Shown: positions 8,091-15,477 of the stretch, in pieces | Position numbering within the stretch: the stretch's first letter is position 1 | How the letters are laid out: every line of letters begins with the position of its first letter | NCBI GenBank assembly: GCA_963845975.1 | Contig: CAWJUD010000002.1 | Location: forward strand, 2,170,001-2,234,000 | Direction: 5' to 3' | From: JBEKIK01 sp963845975 | Lineage (GTDB): Bacteria > Planctomycetota > Planctomycetia > Pirellulales > Thermoguttaceae | DNA: 64,000 nt | Notes under the pieces: generated by a model | The model's input: the letters and a program-made list of their open reading frames with translations, nothing else | Told to the model about the DNA's origin: nothing | Databases searched by the model: none | Program-made: the position numbers and the translations under genes

Positions 8091-8618
8091 GTGCGTATGG
8101 GAAAATGGAAGATCACAGGCGAGGTCAAGCAGCGAGTCAACGAACAAATCCGCGTCAATAGCGTCCGCGTCATCAGCGCGGATGGAGCCCAGTTGGGCAT
8201 CATATCCACCGACAAGGCCATGGAACAGGCTCGCTTGGCCGATCTCGACCTGGTGGAGGTGGCGCCAAACGAACGTCCCCCGGTTTGCCGGATCATGGAT
8301 TTCGGCAAGTTCAAGTATCAGCAGAAGAAACGCCAGCATAAAAGCCATAGCCACCAAATGAAGATCAAGGAGATCCGTGTGCGGCCCAAAACGGGCGATC
8401 ACGACTTGAATGTCAAGGTCGGCAAGGCCCGGGAATTCCTCGAACACAAAGATAAGGTGATCGTCAGCGTGATGTTCCGCGGCCGCGAGTTGGCACACAT
8501 CGAAGAAGGCCGCAAGGTGATCGACGATATCCTTACCAAGTTGGAAGACGTTTCCAAGATCGAATCTCCCCCGTTGCACCACGGCCGGCGCATGATCTGT
8601 ACGCTGGCGCCGAAATAG
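8091..8618 (+). CDS. infC: Translation initiation factor IF-3
   Basis: IF-3 binds the 30S subunit, blocks premature 50S joining and checks initiator tRNA-start codon pairing. The 175 residues match the family length. The N domain contains 'VNEQIRVNSVRVISADGAQLGI' and 'EVAPNERPPVCRIMDFGKFKYQ', the usual signature. The C domain contains 'KEIRVRPKTGDHDLNVKVGKAREFL' and 'VMFRGRELAH'. Two starts are possible: GTG at 8091 (4 bases after TTGGAG) or ATG at 8097 (10 bases after). infC genes often use unusual start codons for autoregulation, so the GTG is notable. It lies between thrS and, after a 4-kb interruption, rpmI. Confidence 0.97.
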   Translation: MRMGKWKITGEVKQRVNEQIRVNSVRVISADGAQLGIISTDKAMEQARLADLDLVEVAPNERPPVCRIMDFGKFKYQQKKRQHKSHSHQMKIKEIRVRPKTGDHDLNVKVGKAREFLEHKDKVIVSVMFRGRELAHIEEGRKVIDDILTKLEDVSKIESPPLHHGRRMICTLAPK

Positions 8619-8640
8619 CCTTTGTACCGCGGCTATTGAT

Positions 8641-8735
8641 GGTCGGGTAAATAATGTCGCGCCATATGTTTTCATCTATGGCATATGCTCCCGGAGTATG
8701 CTCCGGAGCTAAACGGTGAATGCGACGTCATTTAT
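8641..8735. repeat. Hairpin element with inverted ATAATGTCGC ends
   Basis: ATAATGTCGCG (8651-8661) and TGCGACGTCATTTAT (8721-8735) bracket two hairpins, GCCATA/TATGGC and GCTCCCGGAG/CTCCGGAGC, followed by GCTAAAC. A similar design, with a different inner stem, lies at 31275-31355. It lies between infC and the sigma-factor gene. Confidence 0.55.
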
Positions 8736-8858
8736 AATACATTCAATAATTCATCTTGTTATTCTATCCATTTCCCTGTCCGCGGATTATACTAAAAATT
8801 TGGGAAAAAATCATTTCCGCGGTGTCTTTATTGCAGGCGGCCGAGCGAGACGGGGAAC

Positions 8859-9365
8859 ATGGCTGGCATAGGACCGGAAATTCTGACGCGGCTCTTGGAC
8901 GAGCACGGCGCGGCGCTGGTGCTCTATGCCCAGCAATGGTGCGATACGCCCGAGGACGTGGTGCAAGAGGCGTTTTTGGCCTTGGTCCGCCAACCGGCAT
9001 TGCCCGACAATTTGGCAGGCTGGCTGTATAAGGTAGTGCGAAATGGGGCCATCAATGCCTCGCGCACTTCCCGGCGGCGAACCAGGCGGGAAACGGCGTC
9101 GGCCGACAGGAGCGAGCCCTGGTTCCACATAACGCTGGACGACCGTTTGGATGCCGCCGAGGCCGCCCGTGCAATGCGGCAACTGCCCATCGAAGAGCGC
9201 GAAACGATAGTTGCCCGGCTGTGGGGCGGTTTGACGTTTGACGAAATCGCCCAGTTAACAGGTTCATCGACCAGCACCGTGCACCGCTGGTATCAGGCCG
9301 GATTGAATTCCTTGCGAGAAAGGTTGGGTGTGGCATGTCAGCACAAGAAAAACAAGACGAATTAA
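8859..9365 (+). CDS. ECF-type RNA polymerase sigma-70 factor
   Basis: A 168-residue alternative sigma factor with only regions 2 and 4, the ECF plan. Region 2 (about 8-75) includes 'DTPEDVVQEAFLALV' and 'GWLYKVVRNGAINASR', and region 4 (about 97-156) includes 'LPIEERETIVARLWGGLTFDEIAQLTGSSTSTVHRWYQAGLNSLRERL', whose helix-turn-helix would contact the -35 element. Its 3' end overlaps the next gene by 31 bases, which suggests coupled expression with a membrane partner. It opens a four-gene block placed between infC and rpmI. Its target promoters cannot be seen here. Confidence 0.93.
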   Translation: MAGIGPEILTRLLDEHGAALVLYAQQWCDTPEDVVQEAFLALVRQPALPDNLAGWLYKVVRNGAINASRTSRRRTRRETASADRSEPWFHITLDDRLDAAEAARAMRQLPIEERETIVARLWGGLTFDEIAQLTGSSTSTVHRWYQAGLNSLRERLGVACQHKKNKTN

Positions 9366-9961
9366 AATCATTCGAGGCCGCCCTGGCCGCATTGGCTCCC
9401 CGAACTGACCGGCTCGACCGCGAGAGGCTGATGTTCCTGGCCGGGCGGCAATCCGTTTTCCCCTCTACGGGCACCGACCGAAGGTTGGTCGGGAGAGGCA
9501 CCCAAAGGGTACCCGGGGGTGAGGGAAAAAAGCGGTTTGGGGCATGGCCGGCGGCCTTTGCAGGCATGTCCGTCGTGGCGGCCACATTGCTTGTAATGCT
9601 TATTTCCAGACTGGGATCGAAGGATACAGATAATATTGTTAAAAATCAAGCCTCGCAATCGGCATTGGCTACCGAAGCTCAGGAAACAACAGATGCTAGC
9701 GATTATGCCGAACAACCTCGCAAATATCGCACATATTTCGACCTTGCTTTCCTATCGGGCACGGATAATCACAGGTTTGATGAATCAGATTCACCCTATT
9801 CCAACGCGGCGTTACTCCGCCAAATCCTGGCTAAAGGCGTGGACTCTTGGAAGCCCAGGGAGACGGGAGCTATTGACAGAAAACCAGTTATCACCCGGCC
9901 TCTAACGAATCGGGAACTAATGAACCAGCTTCTCGATCAAGCCGGAGCGGGACCGAGTTAA
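9335..9961 (+). CDS. Single-pass membrane protein, possible anti-sigma partner
   Basis: This 208-residue protein overlaps the ECF sigma gene by 31 bases. Residues 1-45 form a short cytoplasmic part with 'FEAALAALAPRTDRLDRERLMFLAGR', which resembles the front of planctomycete proteins coupled to ECF factors. One transmembrane helix follows (about 75-92, 'AFAGMSVVAATLLVMLI'), then a polar periplasmic tail. No zinc anti-sigma motif (H-x3-C-x2-C) is present, so the anti-sigma role is inference from position and topology. Residues of about 42-64 are encoded by a reversed CCCTCACCC-type repeat, in frame, which looks like a tolerated insertion in the linker before the membrane helix. Confidence 0.7.
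   Translation: MSAQEKQDELKSFEAALAALAPRTDRLDRERLMFLAGRQSVFPSTGTDRRLVGRGTQRVPGGEGKKRFGAWPAAFAGMSVVAATLLVMLISRLGSKDTDNIVKNQASQSALATEAQETTDASDYAEQPRKYRTYFDLAFLSGTDNHRFDESDSPYSNAALLRQILAKGVDSWKPRETGAIDRKPVITRPLTNRELMNQLLDQAGAGPS
9459..9526. repeat. REP-like repeat inside the sigma-partner coding sequence
   Basis: On the minus strand it reads CCCTCACCC, then two nested palindromes (GGGTACC and GACCGA/TCGGTC types), then AGAGGGGA. This is the same framework as the element at 57771-57819. It is translated in frame as part of the linker before the membrane helix. Confidence 0.6.
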
Positions 9962-10013
9962 ATTAGATTTCTCGCAAAGGCGCAAAGTCACAAAGAATTA
10001 AAGGAGCTAAATC

Positions 10014-11453
10014 ATGAGATATCAAATAGGTCTTATTATCGCCTGGATGTTAGCGATACCAGTGGCGGTTTTGGGCGAGGACGCCGCAAACCAAGAATCC
10101 AAGATTAAGACCGTCAAAATCACGCTGCATCCGATGGCGGAGCCGCAACCGGCGCTAAAATATAAACTCTTACCGGCTTTTATCGATCTGAAGCCCGGCA
10201 ACGCGGCGGTGTTTTATAATAAGCTGACCGCGGAATCGTTGGGCTTTTTCGGCAACAGCGATATGTGGGATAAAGCGGCTGAGTGGACCGAAGCCCCGCT
10301 GGCTGAATTATGCGATGAAAAGGTCCGTTCCGTAATCCTCGGTTGGTCGTGGAAAGTTAAAGAGATAAAGCGGGCCTCGCAATGCGAATACTGCGATTGG
10401 CAGGTGCCGATCCGGGAATATGGTTATGCAACTCCATTGCCGGAGCTTCAGCAAACCCGCTCCTATGGCAGGCTTTTGGCCCCTTACGCAAGACTACAAA
10501 TTGCCGAAGGAAAATACGACGACGCCATCCAAACGTTGCAGGCCGGATACACGCTCGGCCGGCACGTGGCCAACGGGCCGACGCTTGTTCATAATTTAGT
10601 CGGCTGTGCGATTGTTGGTCTGATGTCCGAGCAAGCGATGGAATTGATTCAGCAGCCCGAGGCCCCGAATCTATATTGGGCCTTGTCCGATCTGCCCAGG
10701 CCGATTATCGACTTACGATCGGGCACATATGCGGAATATGACTTTTTGTTTATTAACTTCCCCGATTTGAAAAATCTGGAAACGAAAGAGCTGGCGCCCG
10801 ACCAGTGGCGGGTCCTTTTTCAGCAAACCATGGCAAAAGCCGAGAATTTTACGAATGCCTCGCCGAAGAACAAGTTTATGCCAATGGTTTTAACCGCATC
10901 TCTGTTGATTGACGGATATCCGCGGGCAAAGACATTTCTGATCGAGCGCGGATGGCCCGCCGACAAGGTGGAAGACATGCCGGTTTGCCAGGTTGTGATG
11001 ATTGCCGAGCTTCGGCAATTTGAAGAAATCCAGGACGAAATGTTCAAGTGGATGTATTTGCCGTATTCCGAGGCAATGGCGGGAATGAAAAAAGCCGAAG
11101 CCAAGATGATGCAATTCTTCCGCGGCGGACAAGAGATAATGCCCTTGGCTTCTGTCCTCCTGCCGGCCGTCTCGGCCGCAAAAGCCGCCGAAGCCAGAAC
11201 GGAGCGGACCGTCGCCGTCCTCCGTGTATTCGAGGCCATAAGGCTTTACGGAGCGGCGCACGGCGGTCAACTGCCCGAGAAACTATCCGATATTACCGAG
11301 GTCCCTATTCCGATCGACCCGATGCATGGAACGGCGTTTATATACCACCGCCTTGAAGATGCGGCGATTTTGGAATCCCCAGCCCCGAGTGGATTAAATC
11401 CGGAGCCTCATTGGTTGCGATACGAAATTCACCTTGAATCGAAAGGGAAATAG
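10014..11453 (+). CDS. Secreted hypothetical protein of the sigma-factor block
   Basis: The 479-residue protein starts with a clear signal peptide (MRYQIGLIIAWMLAIPVAVLG) after AAGGAG, so it is exported. I do not recognise a named domain. The body is mostly helical, with a segment 'YARLQIAEGKYDDAIQTLQAGYTLGRHVANGPTLVHNLVG' near 160-200, and resembles planctomycete secreted proteins of unknown role. The C-terminal 100 residues ('RTVAVLRVFEAIRLYGAAHGGQLPEKLSDITEVPIPIDPMHGTAF') resemble the end of pseudopilin-like proteins, where a helix is followed by 'G.LP..L.....P...DP..G'. The next gene starts 2 bases after its stop, so the two are likely co-translated. Confidence 0.75.
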   Translation: MRYQIGLIIAWMLAIPVAVLGEDAANQESKIKTVKITLHPMAEPQPALKYKLLPAFIDLKPGNAAVFYNKLTAESLGFFGNSDMWDKAAEWTEAPLAELCDEKVRSVILGWSWKVKEIKRASQCEYCDWQVPIREYGYATPLPELQQTRSYGRLLAPYARLQIAEGKYDDAIQTLQAGYTLGRHVANGPTLVHNLVGCAIVGLMSEQAMELIQQPEAPNLYWALSDLPRPIIDLRSGTYAEYDFLFINFPDLKNLETKELAPDQWRVLFQQTMAKAENFTNASPKNKFMPMVLTASLLIDGYPRAKTFLIERGWPADKVEDMPVCQVVMIAELRQFEEIQDEMFKWMYLPYSEAMAGMKKAEAKMMQFFRGGQEIMPLASVLLPAVSAAKAAEARTERTVAVLRVFEAIRLYGAAHGGQLPEKLSDITEVPIPIDPMHGTAFIYHRLEDAAILESPAPSGLNPEPHWLRYEIHLESKGK

Positions 11454-11455
11454 TC

Positions 11456-13000
11456 ATGCGACGTTTTCTATCATTTTGCTTGTTTTCATCGTTGTTTTTG
11501 CCGGCATCCGCGACACTGGCGGATGATAAATTCGATCCGGCCGCGCAGGCCAGGTTTGTCGCGCCATATATCGACGAGCAGACTTTTTTAATCGCCCACG
11601 TCGATTTCACCAGAATAAAAATCGATTCTGCGGTCAATACTCTATGCCGATTGCTGCCCGATGATAAAGACGATATCCTTCAATCGAAAGCCGAGGTGCA
11701 AAAGAGAATCGATTCCTTTATCCAAGCCGGCGGAAAGGACATGTATCTCGGATATCGGGTGAACAGACAGGACTTTGTATTCCTTGTTATTCCCATCGGC
11801 GATAAATTCGATCAACAAGCGATCGAGAAAAACGACATATTCAAGGGATTGGCGTTAAAACGCGCCGGAAATGTGATAATCGGCGGCGTTGAAACCCGGG
11901 AAGCTGCGGCTCGGCTGGAAAAAACCAAGGCCGATCCGCGCCCGGAATTGCCCGCGGCGTTTGACACCGCCGGCGATGGCGCAATACAAGTGCTCCTTCT
12001 CCCGCCGAAGTATTTTCGGCGCGTGATTGAAGAAACAATGCCGCTATTGCCCAATGAAATCGGCGGCGGTTCCACAAATGTCCTCACAAAAGGTCTCTCC
12101 TGGGCGGCCTTGGGCATAAATTTCACGCCGCAAATAACGGCGCGGCTCGTGATCCAATCGCCCGACGCCCATTCGGCCGCCGCGTTAAGCTCGTTGATTG
12201 CGGACGTGTTGAAACACGTCGCCGAACTGCCAGTAGTAAAAAATCCGCTACCCACGTTTGCCGACGTAATCCCTTATTTAACGCCCAAGGCCGAAGGCGA
12301 TAAGGTTGTTCTGAATATTGAAGAAAATAATACCGAACTGAGCAATCTGCTGGGCAAAGTTCAAACAACTTTGCTTTCGGAAGCCAGAGATAACGCCAGG
12401 CGAATGCAGTCGATAAATAATCTTAAACATATTGGCTTGGCCATGCACAATTATCACGATGCGAATAAGCATTTTCCCGCCGCGGCAAGCTATTCCAAAG
12501 ATGGCAAACCGCTTCTCAGTTGGCGGGTGATGCTTCTGCCCATGATGGAATATGGGAATCTGTATGATCAATTCCACCTGGACGAACCTTGGGACAGTGA
12601 GCACAATAAAAAGCTCATCGATAAAATGCCCGCCGAGTATCGGTCGCCGAAGTCGAAATTGAAAGAGCCGGGCAAAACGAATTATGTCGTTCCGGTCGGG
12701 CCGGGCACGGTGTTTGAAGGGCGCGAAGGCACGCCAATTAAAAATATCACGGATGGAACCGCCCATACCTTCATGGCCGTCGAGGTGGACGACGCCCACG
12801 CCGTAATTTGGACCAAGCCCGACGATCTGCCCTATGATCCCAAGGAGCCCTCCAAAGGGTTAGGCGGACTATTTAAAAACTATTTCCTCGCACTGTACGG
12901 CGATGGCCATGTTCAAGTAATCGCATTGCCTTGCCCAGATGAGAAGTTACGTTGGGCATTTAGCGCAGCCGCCGGCGATCCGGCACCTGATTTTGATTAA
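11456..13000 (+). CDS. Secreted protein with a C-terminal DUF1559-like domain
   Basis: The 514-residue protein has a signal peptide (MRRFLSFCLFSSLFLPASATLA). Residues 20-310 are not recognised. Residues 315-505 match the DUF1559 pattern seen in planctomycetes: 'ARRMQSINNLKHIGLAMHNYHDANKHFPAAA', then 'LLSWRVMLLPMMEYGNLYDQFHLDEPWDSEHNKKL', and a late 'YFLALYGDGHVQVI' in place of the usual H-x9-DG end. DUF1559 proteins normally carry a prepilin N-terminus, which is missing here, so this is an exported variant. It is the last gene of the block, and a terminator-like hairpin follows 36 bases downstream. Confidence 0.85.
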   Translation: MRRFLSFCLFSSLFLPASATLADDKFDPAAQARFVAPYIDEQTFLIAHVDFTRIKIDSAVNTLCRLLPDDKDDILQSKAEVQKRIDSFIQAGGKDMYLGYRVNRQDFVFLVIPIGDKFDQQAIEKNDIFKGLALKRAGNVIIGGVETREAAARLEKTKADPRPELPAAFDTAGDGAIQVLLLPPKYFRRVIEETMPLLPNEIGGGSTNVLTKGLSWAALGINFTPQITARLVIQSPDAHSAAALSSLIADVLKHVAELPVVKNPLPTFADVIPYLTPKAEGDKVVLNIEENNTELSNLLGKVQTTLLSEARDNARRMQSINNLKHIGLAMHNYHDANKHFPAAASYSKDGKPLLSWRVMLLPMMEYGNLYDQFHLDEPWDSEHNKKLIDKMPAEYRSPKSKLKEPGKTNYVVPVGPGTVFEGREGTPIKNITDGTAHTFMAVEVDDAHAVIWTKPDDLPYDPKEPSKGLGGLFKNYFLALYGDGHVQVIALPCPDEKLRWAFSAAAGDPAPDFD

Positions 13001-13036
13001 TCGGCCAAGAGTCGGGGCGGCAAACCATAATATGGT

Positions 13037-13062
13037 GGCGGCAGTTTACTGCCGCCTTGTTT
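13037..13062 (+). terminator. Terminator-like hairpin after the sigma block
   Basis: GGCGGCAGT/ACTGCCGCC with a TT loop is followed by TTGTTTTAT. It lies 36 bases after the DUF1559-like stop and would separate the block from rpmI. Confidence 0.6.
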
Positions 13063-13328
13063 TATCCGGCGGAACGGGATTTCATCTCCCGTCCCAACGC
13101 AAGTTGCACTCGAGTCCATAATCCTAAGCTGAGCGATCACCTCCCGCTCGCGCCTAAACACGAAAAGCTCGCTTATCCCCCTTTTTTTCTATCATTTATC
13201 TCCATATTTCCCTTTTGCCGAGCCCTGTATCCTGGAATTCCGCCGATCCCCCTTTTCGCGATTGGTAAATTGTTTATAATTTTGAATCTATTTACATGCA
13301 AAAGGTACTCCTAAGAGGGGTGTGATTT

Positions 13329-13532
13329 ATGCCGAAGTTAAAGACCCATAAGGGCACAAAGAAACGTTTCCGTCTGACGGCCAAGGGTAAGGTCAAGCAT
13401 CGTTCTGCCGGGACCAGCCATTTGGCCTCGCGTAAAAGTCATAAGCGCAAGCGAAATCTACGCGGCACCACTGTTGGCAACAAGGTCGAAGACGATCGCA
13501 TCCGCTCCGCGCTTTGCGGACATAGTTATTAA
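13329..13532 (+). CDS. rpmI: 50S ribosomal protein L35 (bL35)
   Basis: A small basic ribosomal protein of the large subunit. The 67 residues match the family: 'MPKLKTHKGTKKRFRLTAKGKVKHRSAGTSH', a Lys/Arg-rich middle (RKSHKRKRNLRG) and a short tail. The start is supported by GAGGGG about 13 bases upstream. It keeps the conserved order before rplT, although 189 bp separate them, in contrast to the tight spacing usual elsewhere. The A/T-rich stretch upstream (13250-13315) probably holds its own promoter, since a terminator-like hairpin precedes it. Confidence 0.97.
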   Translation: MPKLKTHKGTKKRFRLTAKGKVKHRSAGTSHLASRKSHKRKRNLRGTTVGNKVEDDRIRSALCGHSY

Positions 13533-13541
13533 CACAAAACC

Positions 13542-13612
13542 TCGTTCCCGAGCCCTGCCTGGGAACGCACAGATACTCTGCAAGGGCGTCATGCCCACGC
13601 AAGCGTGGGCAT
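13542..13612. repeat. Two dispersed hairpins between rpmI and rplT
   Basis: GTTCCC...GGGAAC (13546-13568) is of the widely scattered CTCGTTCCC-CTGGGAACGC type. ATGCCCACGC/GCGTGGGCAT (13591-13612) recurs at 34040-34061. Confidence 0.7.
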
Positions 13613-13721
13613 GGCACCTGTGCATGGATCGATGCATGAACATTACCAAGCGGGACGGGCAGGGTAACGCTTCCTGCTTTCAGGAAGGGCCTGGTTCCCG
13701 CCAATATTTGGAAAGTCGATC

Positions 13722-14075
13722 ATGAGAACCACCAAAGGGGCCGCCCGTACGCGGTCAAAAAAACGCCTTTTCAAAAAGGTGAAAGGCTTTGTCGGCGGTC
13801 GACGTAAACTGATTCGAACCGCAAAGGAAACCCTGGTCCGCGCAGGCGTTTATGCCTTTCGCGACCGGCGGAACCGGAAACGCGAATTTCGCAAGCTGTG
13901 GATCATTCGCATAAACGCCGCCGTCCGACAGCATGAACTGCGTTATAGCGAGTTTATAGCCGGGCTGAAGAAAGCCAAGATCGAACTGGACCGCAAAATC
14001 CTGGCCGACATGGCCGTTGCCGATCCGCAGGGTTTCGAGCTAGTCGTTGAACTGGTTAAAAAAGCCCTGGCTTGA
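13722..14075 (+). CDS. rplT: 50S ribosomal protein L20 (bL20)
   Basis: An early-assembly protein of the large subunit that binds 23S rRNA. It also represses the rpmI-rplT mRNA in several bacteria (established for the family, not visible here). The 117 residues show the L20 signature 'KKRLFKKVKGFVGGRRKLIRTAKETLVRAGVYAFRDRRNRKREFRKLWIIRINAAVRQ' and the end 'DPQGFELVVELVKKALA'. It is the standard length. Its upstream gap contains several stable hairpins that could include a control site, but I could not match them to the known L20 operator. Confidence 0.97.
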   Translation: MRTTKGAARTRSKKRLFKKVKGFVGGRRKLIRTAKETLVRAGVYAFRDRRNRKREFRKLWIIRINAAVRQHELRYSEFIAGLKKAKIELDRKILADMAVADPQGFELVVELVKKALA

Positions 14076-14132
14076 AACCAGTCCCCTCTCCCGCCGGGAG
14101 CCTGGTGATTCTGGATTTATACACCGGTCGCG

Positions 14133-14149
14133 ACCATGCTGTGCATGGT
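14133..14149. repeat. ACCATGC hairpin in the pheS leader
   Basis: ACCATGC/GCATGGT with a 3-base loop, preceded by CGCG and followed by GCCCACC and a GGGCTAAAC. The same hairpin lies at 59047-59063, in the opposite orientation, before fabG. Confidence 0.6.
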
Positions 14150-14178
14150 GCCCACCGGGCTAAACTTTACTGATATCA

Positions 14179-15351
14179 ATGTCTATGGCGCTAGCCGAAT
14201 TCTTGGCCGAATTGGACAAACTAATCCGCGAGGCAGTGGAAGCCTTTGCGGCGGTCCAGGATGCCGCTGCGCTGGAGGCGGCGCGGATCGAGTTCGTCGG
14301 GGCCCGCAGCGGCCGGTTGAAAGACGTGCAAAAAGGCCTCGGCCGGGTCGATAAGACCGATAAGCCCGCGGCAGGCAAGCGGTTCAACGAAGTCAAACAG
14401 CAGATCGAAGCGGCATTGCTGGCTGCGACCGAGCGATTGGCCCAAAAAAGCGGCGGCAAGGCAGAAACACGGCATTTCGACCCCACGGTGCCGGGCCTGC
14501 GTCCGCGATTGGGGCGCCTGCACCCCGTCACGCAAACCATCGAGGAATTAAAAGACATCATGGGCCGGCTCGGGTTTACCGTTGCCGACGGGCCGGAAGT
14601 CGAGGATCCCTGGCACAACTTCGAGGCCCTGAACATCCCCTTGGAGCATCCTGCACGGGACCCGCTGGAGAATTTTTATTTGGCAACGGCGGAAAAAACC
14701 GCGGTTGGCACGGCAGTTGAACTGCCGTGCCAACAAAAGGATTTTAGCGGCTTCAAACGCCCTCACCCTAACCCTCTCCCAAAGGGAGAGGGGACTATTG
14801 GGTATAATCCAATATCAACCGATAATGCGAAACCGCAAGCGGCGAGCGAGCCCGGCGGTTTGTTGTTGCGCAGCCAGACGAGCACGGTGCAGATTCGGGT
14901 GATGGAAAAGACGCGCCCGCCGGTGCGGATTATTTCGCTGGGCCGCGTGTATCGGCCCGATACGGCCGACGCCACGCATTTTCCCATGTTCCATCAGATC
15001 GAGGGCCTGCTGGTCGACCAGCATGTGACCATGTGCGACTTGAAGAGCGTGTTGCGCCTGTTCGCCCGCAGCGCATTCGCCGACGACGTTCACATCCGTT
15101 TTCGCCCGTCTTTCTTTCCGTTCACCGAGCCCAGCGTCGAGGTTGACATGAGTTGGCAGGGCGGGTGGATCGAGATGGGCGGGGCCGGAATGGTCGATCC
15201 CAACGTGCTTACAGCGGTCGGATACGATCCCGAAGAATTTTCCGGGTTTGCATTCGGTTTGGGAATCGAGCGGATCTGCGCCCGCCGGCATGCAATTACC
15301 GATATTCGCGAGTTTTATAAAAACGACGTAAGGTTTTTACATCAGTTTTAA
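14179..15351 (+). CDS. pheS: Phenylalanine--tRNA ligase alpha subunit, with repeat-encoded insert
   Basis: The catalytic subunit of the alpha2-beta2 synthetase charging tRNA-Phe. The 390 residues exceed the usual 330-350. An N-terminal coiled coil (1-90) is followed by the class II core: 'RHFDPTVPGLRPRLGRLHPVTQTIEELKDIM', motif 2 'GRVYRPDTADATHFPMFHQIEGL' and motif 3 'GFAFGLGIERI'. The excess is one block, about residues 172-226, between 'ENFYL' and 'GLLLRSQTSTVQIRVMEKTRPP', where related proteins have a few residues. That block is encoded by two palindromic repeats in frame, so it appears to be a tolerated insertion in a surface loop. pheT follows 126 bp downstream. Confidence 0.96.
   Translation: MSMALAEFLAELDKLIREAVEAFAAVQDAAALEAARIEFVGARSGRLKDVQKGLGRVDKTDKPAAGKRFNEVKQQIEAALLAATERLAQKSGGKAETRHFDPTVPGLRPRLGRLHPVTQTIEELKDIMGRLGFTVADGPEVEDPWHNFEALNIPLEHPARDPLENFYLATAEKTAVGTAVELPCQQKDFSGFKRPHPNPLPKGEGTIGYNPISTDNAKPQAASEPGGLLLRSQTSTVQIRVMEKTRPPVRIISLGRVYRPDTADATHFPMFHQIEGLLVDQHVTMCDLKSVLRLFARSAFADDVHIRFRPSFFPFTEPSVEVDMSWQGGWIEMGGAGMVDPNVLTAVGYDPEEFSGFAFGLGIERICARRHAITDIREFYKNDVRFLHQF
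14705..14794. repeat. Two palindromic repeats inside pheS
   Basis: TTGGCACGGCAGTT/AACTGCCGTGCCAA, 14-bp arms around one base (14705-14733), is followed by CCCTCACCC with a CTCTCCC/GGGAGAG stem and GGGA (14760-14794). The second matches the intergenic copy at 5526-5560 almost base for base. The pheS frame stays open through both. Confidence 0.85.
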
Positions 15352-15374
15352 AATTTTTTTACATTTATGAAAAA

Positions 15375-15416
15375 CTCCCGGAGCAAGCTCCGGGGCTAAA
15401 CAATGAATACGACATT
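15375..15416. repeat. Hairpin with GCTAAAC-TGAATACGAC tail
   Basis: CTCCCGGAGC/GCTCCGGGG with an AA loop is followed by GCTAAACAATGAATACGACA. The tail is shared, with changes, by the hairpin at 8687-8725. It lies between pheS and pheT. Confidence 0.6.
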
Positions 15417-15477
15417 GATGTGAAGTACGAAGAACTTTTTCCACTGATCACTGCCCACTGACCACTGTCCACTAAAA

